Shown here one piece after another: positions 1 through 9,604 of a stretch of DNA of 64,000 bases; the stretch's first letter is position 1; each line of letters starts with the position of its first letter. A program made the translations under genes and the position numbers. The notes under the pieces are model-generated. The model searched no databases. It was not told the DNA's origin and saw nothing but the letters and a program-made list of their open reading frames with translations. This DNA comes from Picochlorum sp. 'celeri' (Eukaryota > Chlorophyta > Trebouxiophyceae): assembly GCA_010909725.1 (NCBI GenBank), contig JAACMV010000017.1:434001-498000 (forward strand). The letters run 5' to 3'.

Positions 1-618
1 CCGCGACTCGCCATGAGTGCCATTCAAAAACAATCCATTCCCGTGTGGAGGTATCAAGCAAGTCCCTTGGTATTCTGGGTTGCCATAGAAACTGCTCACA
101 TACCCGAGACACTTGGCATTCGTTACCGCATCCGGATCTTCGACGAACGCCTGGATGTATATTGTCTTTTCGGCATCACGCCCGTCATGTACCACGCTCA
201 CCAGCCAGTCTCGCCACATGAAGGATTGGCTGGGTGCTCGCATCACAGGGCCAGCAGTCTTCCTGGGTGACAGAGAGGCCGAGCAGGTCCTATTATTGAA
301 TCCCAAAAACCCTGCAGTCATCCAGAAATGCACTCACATGTGATACTTGTCCCCATTCGGGGGGTTGCATGAACTAAACCTACCTTTGTCAACACAGCCT
401 GGTCGGCTCTGAAACAAGGCAATCTGATACACTCCATCCCTGACCTCGTCCACTGATATGACCCTCTCATTGCTTGCAGGCACCAGCTCTACCCCATCTA
501 TTCCATACAAAGTAGCATTCTTGGGAGGTTTCACAGGGCTCCCTGCCGCTGTTATCCCGTGGTGGTTAGCCCAGGCACGCAGGAGGAATAACACGCAGGC
601 CAGCCAGCCTGACGTCAT
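1..618 (-). CDS. Secreted BspA-family paralogue, 5' part only (partial at window edge)
   Basis: Model: complement(1..311, 384..618), running off the left edge. Exon 1 (235 nt) starts with a hydrophobic leader ([16 protein letters not shown]), consistent with a signal peptide. The protein then follows the complete gene at 1357-4006 almost residue for residue: the stretch ASNERVIS, then [11 protein letters not shown], then after the intron [18 protein letters not shown] and [11 protein letters not shown]. The intron (312-383, 72 nt, GTAGG donor, GCAG acceptor) sits at exactly the same codon and phase as in that gene. This is therefore the N-terminal part of a tandem paralogue. The proline-rich linker and BspA repeats seen in the full copy would lie outside the window. 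Function is not known; a secreted or wall-associated role is inferred only from the leader and from its sister gene. Confidence 0.8.
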
Positions 619-652
619 TCTGGCTGTATATATTACATGTAAACAACATTAA

Positions 653-1356
653 ATACTATAACAGTATATATTATACCGGTATTTTTTATTTTTTTTTTCG
701 TTTTCGGAGGAAAATGTACAATTGCATCCGTTGAGCGTAGCGTAATAGCAGGGGAAGCGTAGCGTTGAGCGTAGCGTAGTGCGCGTGCTCTCTGTTATGT
801 AATTACACTTTATAAAGTATTACTGTTAAAAAGCATATGATGCCATGCATGATCATGACAACCGTATTGTGGGAATCGGTTCTCCTTTGGCAGACTTGCT
901 AGCAAGAAGACGGACTTGAAGAACCAATCAGAAGCAGTATTTTGGATGCTATAGAATTCACAATGCCCATGCGCTGTACACCCTTGCATCTGAATTCCTC
1001 TTGGATGCACCCTTCCAATCTTGATGAGAAATTTCACTTTTGACGTATTTGCTTCACGATCTATGAACCCTGGCCTCCTGCTCCTGAAACAGGCTGTAGA
1101 TGGAGTCTGACCACAAACAAACCAGCTATGTACTCTTTGCGAATCTTGGCATACTCTGAAGACAAATGAGTGCTAGATTGATTGCATGTATAGCATTGCA
1201 CAGGTCAAAAGATAGGAATGGCGCCGTGTCTATAATGGTGCACAGTGCTCAAGGGTATGCCTGCATCTGAGGATTCCACGCACATCCGAATTAAGTTCTG
1301 AACGCAAAATCAAGAATGGTCCCTTCTGAATGGATTTGAAGGAAATTTTATCAGAG
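653..1356. other. Intergenic region between the two BspA-family genes
   Basis: About 700 bp with no gene I can support. It should hold the promoter of the partial minus-strand gene and the 3' flank of the next one. A T-rich tract lies near 683-701 and a cluster of short repeats at 731-778. A 75-codon minus-strand reading frame at 810-1037 has no recognisable feature. Confidence 0.6.
731..778. promoter_or_regulatory. Three direct copies of AGCGTAGCG upstream of the partial gene
   Basis: The 9-mer AGCGTAGCG occurs at 734-742, 756-764 and 768-776; the first and third lie inside a longer repeated unit, TTGAGCGTAGCGTA. The cluster is 116-158 bp upstream of the ATG at 618 (minus strand). A related core, GTAGCGTAATC with its inverse, lies at a similar distance upstream of the paralogous gene. 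A cis-regulatory role is inference. Confidence 0.4.
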
Positions 1357-4006
1357 TTAATATGCTTTGGTCACGCAATCAAGAGAATTTGAGCAAGTTA
1401 TTTCTCCTCTAGGGCAGGTTCCCCAGGTGGGCAAGTTTGAATCTGACAACATGCAACCAAAAGAACAAAACCCTTCTGGTTCCTCGGGAATTAGGGTGAC
1501 ACACCATGAAGAGAGATCCTGATTAAATGGAGCTACGGCAAACATGTACTCCATGTCCGTCACCTTATCTGTGTTCCAGCTTCCAATGTTCTGATTGAAT
1601 GCAACTGCGGCAGCAAACATGTAAGACATATCAGTCACTTTGCTGGTATCCCAGCTATCAATAGACAGATTAAACGCAGAGGCACTATTGAACATGTTTT
1701 TCATGGTTGTCACCTCACTCGTGTCCCAACTGCCGATGTCCTGATTGAATGCAGTTTTACCTACTAACAAGCTAGCCATATCAGTCACTCCACTTGTGCA
1801 GATAATGGACAGATCCCCTGGTGGGAAACTGTCCCTTTCTGCTTCAATGCCAGACCTATCCTGCTTGGTATAGGTGATCCCGTTCACTACTCCTGTGTCA
1901 CCCACAGCCGCATCTGGGCACTTGATCGTCACGCCGTTATCTGCCAAGTAGAAATCAGGCGGGGGTGGAGGAGGAGGGCTAGGTGGAGGAGGAGGACTAG
2001 GTGGAGGAGGAGGGCTAGGTGGAGGAGGAGGACTAGGTGGTGGAGGACATCCAGTCATTATGGGAATTGCTGACAAAGCCTCTACAGATGTGCCACCGGG
2101 CCCCACGCTCTGAACGTTGCACTCATACATCGATTGGGCACTGAGTCCATCAACAAGAATCGACCTAGTCGCAGATCCAAACTGCACAGCCGTCCCATTC
2201 TTTGGGCCAGATGATGATGCAGGAACTGTCGAATATGGACCAAATGACACCAAGCCCCTCCTCCTCCTCCTAGAAGGAACTACCCCGTAGCACGTGGCTA
2301 TGTATGCTAGGATATCTGACCTGTCGTTTGGAGGAGTGAAAGAAACGTCCAGAGCTGCGCCGCTCGAGCAATCCCCTGTCTGAGGTATCATGGCGACATC
2401 TGCAGGTGGATCCGGGGTCTGCAAAGTTGGAGGAGAAGGATACTCTATGGCCACCTCAGTATCCACGGTGACTGCCTCTCCAAGGATCTGAGAGTTCCAT
2501 GTGCCACTTGCCATAGTCGAAGTTCCAGACTCATCCTTTAGATCACGAACCAAATTCAGCGCAGCTTGGCTGAAAGGGTACTCTACTGTTCCTGTCACCA
2601 CAACACTGCCAGGAAGCTTGCTCAAGATTCGGCATCTCTGGCTCCCTGGCTGCACTTTGTCAATATTCTCACAAACTTGACTCTCATCTGCATTGTCAAA
2701 TGAAGCCACAGCCAAACCATTGTAGCGGAGTGAAAACAGGACGGACCCACCAACCTGAGGAACAACAGGAGTGCCAGGAACAGCATAGAACACAGACAAC
2801 CCGTTCGACCTCTCGGTTGTGTCTGATTCCCCATTGCATGTACCAACTGCATATAAGGTATTATATCCAGCATAGTGGAGGACGATGGGCACACCAACCG
2901 TATTCAAACCTGGCCTTGAGACAGGCACCTTTGTTGTTGCTGGAATTGAACTGGTGCTACCAGGGGTGGAAGTGATGACGACCGATACTACAGAGCAGCG
3001 TTCACTGCCCCCCGGCGATTCCACCACAATATTTACGATCCCTGTCGAGGTGGACTCCGGTGCCGAGATGGTCGGCCCTGGAATGATGGTCGATGGAGGC
3101 AGGAGCCAGGTGGGCACTGGTGGCAACTCTGGCAAAGGGGCAGCGCCTGGAGCAGGGGGAGGCTGAGCAGGACCAGGTCGCGCCACCACATCATATCTCT
3201 TGATCATCTTCCACAGTGTGTACTTTGTGGATGCCGTGAAATACTTGGCAGGCTTCTCAACCAACATAGCTCGAGAGCTGCAGGCTTCCACACCCAAGAA
3301 CCTAGAACATCCTTCAGGCTTGTTGGCGGCAACTATTTCAAACGATCCATCAGACTCAACAGAAGATCTGATCTTCCACAGCTGAGACGCATCCCGCGAC
3401 TCGGCTTGAGTACCATTCAAAAACAAGCTGTTCCCATGTGGGGGAATGACGCATGTTCCCTGGTATTCTGGATTTCCATAGAAACTGCCGAGGTACCCCA
3501 AACACTTGGCATCCTTGGCGACCTTCAGATCTTTAATGAAAGCCCGAAGGGACACTGTCTTCTCAGCATCGTGGTCGCCATCCACCACGTTCACCAGCCA
3601 CTCTTGCCACATCATGGACTGGCTGGGTCCACGCATCACAGGGCCAGCAGTCTTCCTGGACGATAGCAATGTCGAGCAGGTCCTATTATTGAAACCCAAA
3701 ATCCCTACAGCAATGCAGACGTACAATCATAAATGGCATTCGGCCTTCTGTAGGAATGTGAGCAGACGTACCCTTGCCCACACACCCTGATCTGCTTTGA
3801 AACAAGGCAATCTGATACACTCCATCCCTGACGTCGTCGATTGATATGACCCTCTCATTGCTCGCTGGAATCAAGTCTACTCCATCCAAACCATACATCA
3901 TTGCATTCCTCGCATGTTTCACAGGTGTCGCTGCCGCTGTTATCCCGTGGTAGTTAGCCCAGGCACGCAGGAGGAATAACACGCAGGCGAGCCAGCCTGA
4001 CATCAT
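1357..4006 (-). CDS. Secreted multidomain protein with trefoil-like region, Pro-rich linker and BspA repeats
   Basis: Model: complement(1357..3704, 3772..4006), 860 aa; the 67-nt intron (GTACG donor, TGTAG acceptor) restores one continuous frame. Residues 1-20 form a hydrophobic leader. A region around residues 100-240 has the spacing QLWKI...CSRFLGV...YTLWKM, reminiscent of ricin-type beta-trefoil lectins (tentative). Next comes a P-rich segment ([10 protein letters not shown]) and Thr/Ser/Val-rich stretches that look like extracellular Ig- or FN3-like domains. A pherophorin-like SPPPPP linker follows. The C-terminus carries at least three 25-residue BspA/DUF285 repeats ([20 protein letters not shown]) and a Cys-containing cap ending WGTCP. 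BspA repeats are known from bacterial and algal surface proteins. The likely role is extracellular or wall-associated; the ligand is unknown. Confidence 0.82.
1960..2047 (-). repeat. 18-bp minisatellite encoding SPPPPP repeats
   Basis: A GGTGGAGGAGGAGG-plus-RCTA unit repeats about four times in tandem (18-bp period). On the minus strand it encodes Ser-Pro5 repeats. This is the hydroxyproline-type rod seen in green algal wall glycoproteins. It joins the Ig/FN3-like part to the BspA repeats. Confidence 0.9.
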
Positions 4007-4098
4007 TCTGGCTGTAAAAGGTGCATGTAAAACCAGTGTAATACTATAATCTTTCGATTGAAAACTCCGACACCATAGATATGTTTGGAATGGTACTC

Positions 4099-4199
4099 GT
4101 GACTATGTTTACCTCTGATAGTCACAAGCATGCGATTACGCTACGCACATCCTTGCACGTGTAGCGTAATCATACCGCTCATGAGCCGTGATCACGGCT
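4099..4199. promoter_or_regulatory. Three perfect inverted repeats upstream of the BspA-family gene
   Basis: Within 100 bp there are three dyads: GTGACTAT (4099-4106) with ATAGTCAC (4118-4125); GATTACGCTAC (4134-4144) with GTAGCGTAATC (4161-4171); and the gapless 16-bp palindrome AGCCGTGATCACGGCT (4184-4199). They lie 93-193 bp upstream of the ATG at 4006. The middle dyad contains the same GTAGCGTA core that is repeated upstream of the partial paralogue. They could be binding sites for dimeric factors or stem-loop formers; this is inference. Confidence 0.45.
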
Positions 4200-4913
4200 A
4201 TAGCCTGATATGTATATATGCACCCGAAAGATCATCATTGGTGAAGTAAAATAAGATTCCTGTGAATTACATTTGCATATCGATAAAGTTTAAAACGTGA
4301 GAGCTTGCTTTCAAAAAAAACAAATTTCCTTGCAACCACACTGTGACAGTGCAGCAAAGTTCATGAGGATGAATATCAAGGCCAAAGCCAGTCAGAGCAG
4401 ATGCAATCGAACAATATTTCCTCCACCCAAATCGCCTCGAAACCACGTATTCTCGCAACATCGATTCGCCCCTGGCAGACTCGTCTTCCAAACCTTGCCA
4501 GCAGAATCCTGATTGAAATCCAGTACAACCAAGATATACACACAATATATTATATCACACGTGTCACCAGCGAAATCATGATGAACCTGATTCAATTGTG
4601 AACTTGATTCTTGTATAACAGTAGATTGCATCCAGTATATAATCATCATATATATGATGGCCTGGACCATGCTCATCATGAGCATGCAGCTAGCTGCTTG
4701 TATTATAAAAATCTTGGACCAACATCCGGATTCAATTTCCTTTCTAGGCACAACTAACAGCTGCATCCCCATTAAATACATATATACATATAAGAAGATT
4801 AAATTGGTTATTAATTTACTGCGTAGAAGAAGGGCTGTTCATCTCGGTGTGCTGCATGCTGCATTGCTTCATCGTAGCAAACAAGCCAAAGCAGCCTAAA
4901 GAAGTACCAGACG
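4200..4913. other. Intergenic region, no supported gene
   Basis: This stretch between divergent genes is AT-rich (for example around 4540-4560, 4620-4660 and 4770-4815). Short frames on both strands (such as 4267-4545 and 4392-4781, minus) lack protein-like composition, and I recognised no tRNA. It presumably holds the promoter of the downstream RlmN-like gene. Confidence 0.5.
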
Positions 4914-6256
4914 ATGCCTAAGAAGAGGGTTTTATCCCCAAAATCTATTTGGGATTATAACCAAGTACAACAAACATTTGTTGAAGCAGGGATTAAAGAA
5001 TCGCATCTCCAAAGGCTTTACACGTATGTTGCTGGGATTTCTAATCTGTTTCTAGAGCCCTTATTGGCTCTCAAGCGTATTGTTTGGGAGTGATATTATT
5101 ACATAGTCATATAAGGATGGCTTTCGATTGAAATATGACGGAGATTTGCGTGTTTTTAATGCAGGGCTTTGGTTCAAGACCCATATGTGGACTTGAGCAC
5201 TATTCCCATGATGCCAAAGAAGGCCAAATCGATACTTGATGAGAATTATGTGCGCTTGACGTCTCGATGTAAGTCTTTCAAACAATCTGCAGATGGTGAG
5301 ACAACCAAGCTGCTGATTGAATTGCAAGATGGGCTTAAAGTTGAGGCTGTCATTATGACATATGATACCTCAAAGAGGGATGCGTCTGGTCAGACTGGGG
5401 GGAAGCGGCATACGCTTTGCGTATCTTCTGAAGTTGGGTGTCAGATGGGGTGCACATTCTGTGCCACGGGTGCGTGGACATGTCGATAGATGGGCGTGAG
5501 TGCAGTGTATCTGATCTGTGTATTGCTGCTGTTCTTCTTGCAGGGACAATGGGCCTGACTGCTGATTTAACTTCAGGAGAGATTATTGAGCAGCTGGTGC
5601 ATGCTAGAATGCGTTCTCCGATTCCTCGAAACATTGTTTTTATGGGAATGGGGGAGCCAATGAATAATTATGAGCAAGTCAAGACTGCCATCTCACTGAT
5701 GGTGCACCCAAATGCATTTGCTTTACGGCAGAAGAGTGTTACACTTTCGACAGTTGGGGTCATTCCTCGAATTATTCAACTAGCGTCTGACCTTCCAGGG
5801 ATAAGTTTAGCCCTTTCGCTTCATGCACCCAACCAAGAATTACGGCAGCGGATAGTCCCAAGTGCACGAGCCTATAAACTGGAGAAATTAATTGCAGCGA
5901 TCGACAAATATCAGGAGATTACAAAAAAGAGAGTTCTTATGGAATATGTACTTTTGGGGCCAGATTTTAATTGCAAAGGTGAGCATGCAGAAGAACTTGG
6001 ACAATTACTCCATGGGAAAGATGTTGTTCTCAATATTATTCCATGGAATCCCATCTTATCCCCAGGCTTCTCATATGAGGCCCCTCCGCAGGCAACAATA
6101 CAGAAGTTTATAGAGATACTCGACAAAAAATATCGAATACCTTGTACAACGCGCCAAGAAAAGGGTCAAGATGTTGATGCTGCCTGTGGGCAGCTGGTCC
6201 TTAATGATGGAGGCAAGACCACATGTGCTAGAGATCTTGAAGATCTTGTGGTATGA
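4914..6256 (+). CDS. rlmN-like: RlmN/Cfr-family radical SAM adenine-C2 RNA methyltransferase
   Basis: Model: join(4914..5023, 5165..5469, 5544..6256), 375 aa, the usual RlmN length. In bacteria the enzyme methylates C2 of an adenosine in 23S rRNA and in some tRNAs, using two SAM and a 4Fe-4S cluster. The CX3CX2C cluster motif is present (CQMGCTFC), followed after the second intron by LTSGEIIEQ and the glycine-rich MGMGEP. The C-terminal methyl-carrying cysteine lies in DAACGQL. Introns are 141 and 74 nt, with GTATG and GTGCG donors. The N-terminus (MPKKRVLSPKSIWDY) does not look like an organellar targeting peptide, so a cytosolic plant RlmN-like enzyme is possible; the true substrate is unknown. 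Confidence 0.93.
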
Positions 6257-6311
6257 TGATTGCACTCGTTTATAATAATAATATTCATGTAGAACGCCAT
6301 TCATTTTTTAT

Positions 6312-8528
6312 TCAATCAGACTGGACATCTAGAGTTTCCAGCACAATAGATTTCAGTGTGTCTACTTTGACTTCAGCTGATTCAGTATTCATATAGTATC
6401 CCATTTCACCCATTCTCAAATTTGAGGGAATCTGCAATACTCCTCCATCTGTTATACCAATTGAAGCATCTGCCAAGCAAATAGCGACAACAGCATCATG
6501 GATTCCAACCTCATGTCTGGCCATTAGTTTGGCATGTGCCTGGGATAGTCGTATCAGCGATTCAAAAAACCTCACTGTAACATGATCTGATCCAAAGGAC
6601 CTCCTCGCTTGATAATACGAGATTAGAACTCTTTTCGCGTCCAGAGACAGCAATGGATGAAACTTCATTTTGCACCATTGAATATAGTTGCGCAGCATCT
6701 CAATATCCCACATCTCACCAAGGCTATCATGAGGCTCCTTTCCTTCTCTGCTCTTGGTATCTAGAACAACATCACCTGCATGCCCCCTCATCTTCAGAAT
6801 ATGGTCAACAATCACCGCGTCCGCTGCTGGGTTCATATCATCAAGCAGCAGTAAGATGATATCAAACCGACTCAGAAGTGGGGATGATAAGGCCAACTGC
6901 TCCTCCAAGGTTTTCCTGGGGTCAATCCTCCTATTTCCTTTTGGATTGCATGTACCAAACACTGAAACCTTGGTCTGTAAAGTTGACACCATGCCTGCTT
7001 TAGCCAAAGAACATGTCTGCTGCTCCATCACTTCATGCAATGCAGAACTTTCTGACTGCTTCAGTCCATCAATTTCATCAATACAGCAGACACCTCCATT
7101 CGCCAGTACAAGAGCACCAGCCTCTAACGTCCATTGTCCATTTTCTTTCACTGCCGCGGCAGTCAAACCTGCTGATGATGCAGATGATCCACTCGTGATC
7201 ACAGCCTTTGGACACACATGGGTCACAAACTTTTGAATCTGAGATTTCCCAGTCCCAGGATCCCCCACCAAAAGCACGTGAATATCCGCCCTAGAAGCTT
7301 TTCTTTTTACAGAACCTGCGTCTGTACCGTCAAACTGGCTTCCTTGATCTGTAATATCATGCTGTGATACCCCTCCAAGCAGCATGAGCAACACTGATAA
7401 TTTCACACCAAACATGCCAGAAAGCATCGGACACAGAGAATTTACAATGACATCTCGAGCTGTGAATATCGAGCCTTGTACCCTCGCAGATGTCCAAAAT
7501 TCTTCAAACTTTGCGTACATGGCATCCTTGTTCAATGCTGAGTGTGTGTCTTGATCATCCTGTACAACCAAGGACACTGCCTTCACAGCAAGTGTGACAA
7601 CTGCCTTGGCCCCAACCGGTGTCGTTGATCCATGGCGAATCACAATTCCTGTTATATGAACTTCATCCCCAATCTGACAACAGTCTGCCAAATCGTCTTG
7701 CAAAATGACCGTCACAGCTTTTCTGCTGTTACTGCTGGTCCTGTCCCCACCCTGATACCCATGGGATGTATACACCTCATCAGAAGAATGAACTTCCTGA
7801 ACATATATTTCCTGATAATTTGTAAAGGTGTTGTCTGAAGGACACTGTCTAAATGTGCCGCCCGTGCACACACTACCCACCCCTCCAGTGGAGCTGGATG
7901 ATGGACACTGCTGAGGCAAAGACACATCATTCGTGAAATCATCAACCACCACCGCAAACTTGTATCCACACGAGGCACATTCAAATAATTTACGTGATTC
8001 TAGAACCTTCACAACCCCTGTCCGTGCCACAGTCCCAGTCAGCGTCACCAAACAATCCACCAACTCTGACCGTGCCACACTCTGCCCGGGCGAGAGTGGT
8101 GCCAACCCATTCATCATGCCAGCAGGCCCAAACAACCGCGCATGCACATTTTCCTTGACAGAATATCTATGGCGCTGAGATAATGACACTACTGGCGTCG
8201 ACACCTTCCCAACATCCTGCTGCTCCCACGCAATGCCCTCTTCCTCACCACCCTCCTGTTTGGCCACCAACTCTTGCAGTACAACATTCTGAACCCGTAA
8301 AATCCCAGTCTCAATCGCCTCTATCGATTGAATTGGATTATTAAATACATATTCAGCAACTTCCAGGTTCCATACACCCAATTCAGTCAAACTCAGGGGC
8401 AATCCTTGGTGATCTTCAGGTTGAGCATTGAGCAAGAGACTGACAATGTCTTGCCTCTTCCTTTTGTACAGATAGTCGCTAATCTCCCTCTCCAACCATT
8501 TCAGGGAGTCTGATTGGCTCATTACCAT
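6312..8528 (-). CDS. MCM9: MCM9-type DNA helicase
   Basis: An intronless 738-aa MCM-family AAA+ protein. It has a zinc-ribbon-like segment (CASCGYKF, later a CX2-to-CX3 pair), an OB-fold N-terminal half, Walker A GDPGTGKSQ (about residues 415-425), Walker B CCIDEIDG, and the arginine finger SPLLSRFD. The wording around the ATPase (SAGLTAAAVKENGQW, LEAGALVLANGGVCCIDE) matches MCM9 better than MCM2-7. MCM9 acts with MCM8 in homologous recombination and mismatch-linked repair. A TAA stop lies directly before the first ATG in the same frame, which fixes the start at 8528 or at the second ATG at 8522. The 3' end is 55 bp from the end of the RlmN-like gene (convergent). Confidence 0.88.
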   Translation of the reverse strand: MVMSQSDSLKWLEREISDYLYKRKRQDIVSLLLNAQPEDHQGLPLSLTELGVWNLEVAEYVFNNPIQSIEAIETGILRVQNVVLQELVAKQEGGEEEGIAWEQQDVGKVSTPVVSLSQRHRYSVKENVHARLFGPAGMMNGLAPLSPGQSVARSELVDCLVTLTGTVARTGVVKVLESRKLFECASCGYKFAVVVDDFTNDVSLPQQCPSSSSTGGVGSVCTGGTFRQCPSDNTFTNYQEIYVQEVHSSDEVYTSHGYQGGDRTSSNSRKAVTVILQDDLADCCQIGDEVHITGIVIRHGSTTPVGAKAVVTLAVKAVSLVVQDDQDTHSALNKDAMYAKFEEFWTSARVQGSIFTARDVIVNSLCPMLSGMFGVKLSVLLMLLGGVSQHDITDQGSQFDGTDAGSVKRKASRADIHVLLVGDPGTGKSQIQKFVTHVCPKAVITSGSSASSAGLTAAAVKENGQWTLEAGALVLANGGVCCIDEIDGLKQSESSALHEVMEQQTCSLAKAGMVSTLQTKVSVFGTCNPKGNRRIDPRKTLEEQLALSSPLLSRFDIILLLLDDMNPAADAVIVDHILKMRGHAGDVVLDTKSREGKEPHDSLGEMWDIEMLRNYIQWCKMKFHPLLSLDAKRVLISYYQARRSFGSDHVTVRFFESLIRLSQAHAKLMARHEVGIHDAVVAICLADASIGITDGGVLQIPSNLRMGEMGYYMNTESAEVKVDTLKSIVLETLDVQSD

Positions 8529-8705
8529 TTAATAGAACAACCCTCTGGCCCTTTCCTGTCTTGTTCGTACATCTCGCTGAAGCGAGAGCCAAGCTTCCCG
8601 AAACCTTGTCCATGGAGAACCATCCCGGGATGGGAACAACGTAGGAGCGAACCCATCGACATATTCGGCATATTTCCAATACCATTTATAATTTATAGAC
8701 ATCTG
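8529..8705 (-). CDS. Possible 58-aa ORF ending directly at the MCM9 start
   Basis: A minus-strand frame is open from 8756 to its stop at 8529-8531, with the first ATG at 8705. The product is rich in Trp, Tyr and Arg (MSINYKWYWKYAEYVDGF at its start), which looks more protein-like than random sequence, but I recognise no family. Its stop codon abuts the MCM9 ATG (TAAATG), so it may be an upstream ORF or the first cistron of a dicistronic mRNA. An upstream exon is possible, since a CCACAG acceptor-like site lies just before the open stretch at about 8750. It could also be chance. Confidence 0.3.
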   Translation of the reverse strand, partial: QMSINYKWYWKYAEYVDGFAPTLFPSRDGSPWTRFREAWLSLQRDVRTRQERARGLFY

Positions 8706-8942
8706 AGGGTGACTAGTATACCCAATCAAGGTATGTCCAGGAATACTGTGGATTCACTTCATTCGCTTCTCGTCGGATTCGGGTTAGCATGACACGTGAC
8801 ACACAGACATCAAAATAACTGCTCATATCTATTTTCTGAAACATGATTGCTTGCCCCGACGTTCTCAGACCAGGAGGCGATGGTTCTCACAACAGCAAAA
8901 CCCTGTGCAGATATATATATAAAGTACTGACCTGCTCCTACA

Positions 8943-9211
8943 ATGTCTCAGATTGGACAGGCCCAGAAGTTTTTCCAGGCAGCAAAGGGATATGTTCATG
9001 TGAAGACGGGGTATGTGTGATTGCTTGATGCGCAAATGGTTGATTGGTTTGGGCACCAGTGGGCTGTGTATGATTTACTGCCTGGAGTATCTGTTGCAGG
9101 ACTGATAAGATCACGAGTGTCGTGATTCCACTTGGCATGACTGCTGTGGCTACATTGGTGTGGGGTCGTGGTATGTGGAACATGTATTGTGGCACTGGCA
9201 AGCTTGAGTAG
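8943..9211 (+). CDS. COX7a: Cytochrome c oxidase subunit 7a (plant-type small subunit)
   Basis: Model: join(8943..9010, 9100..9211), 59 aa. An 89-nt intron (GTATG donor, TTGCAG acceptor) joins the two exons in phase 2. The C-terminal half reads DKITSVVIPLGM, then a single hydrophobic segment, then GRGMWNMYCGTGK. This follows the plant COX7a pattern (DKVTSV.IP, one membrane span, G.YNM..G.GK). The N-terminal half (AQKFFQAAKGY) would be the matrix-side amphipathic helix. The subunit sits in the mitochondrial inner membrane as part of complex IV. Identification comes from family memory of a very short protein. Confidence 0.75.
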
Positions 9212-9604
9212 GCTGTGTTATGGTGACTTGATTTTTGTCCCATCCAATTATTGCTGTTTTGTTTCTGTAAGAGTATCATATGAATCCTCAATGCTGATGT
9301 CAAAATGTTCTGCGTATGCGTGGAGAAAGCGTGCCGCATTATCACTGGACTTGGAAAAAAATGCAAAGAATTTTATATAATCCTAAATAGGGAGAGATTG
9401 ATAAATAGAAAGTCGGAATATCCTCATTGGATGAGCACCTCCTATGGACAGTCTCTTTTGATGGGACCCACCTTTGGTCGCCCGTCCCTTGCCATGGGAT
9501 AAGCAAAGATTGAGATTGATGATAATGGGCATCCCCCAGTCGTCCAGGGCATACTTTTATCCACATCTCCTGAATATTCTCGAATACAACGTTAATATTT
9601 CATA
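9212..9604. other. Upstream region of the LHCII gene
   Basis: 393 bp between the COX7a-type gene and the light-harvesting gene, both on the plus strand. It must hold the COX7a 3' end and the LHCII promoter. I see an AT-rich patch at 9355-9410 but no TATA box or light-response element I would defend, and no further gene. Confidence 0.5.

Noticed and set aside
4392..4781. 129-codon minus-strand frame in the intergenic region before the RlmN-like gene
   Set aside because: Composition is random-like (Ile/Met/Tyr-rich from AT-rich DNA), no homology recognised and no conserved motif.
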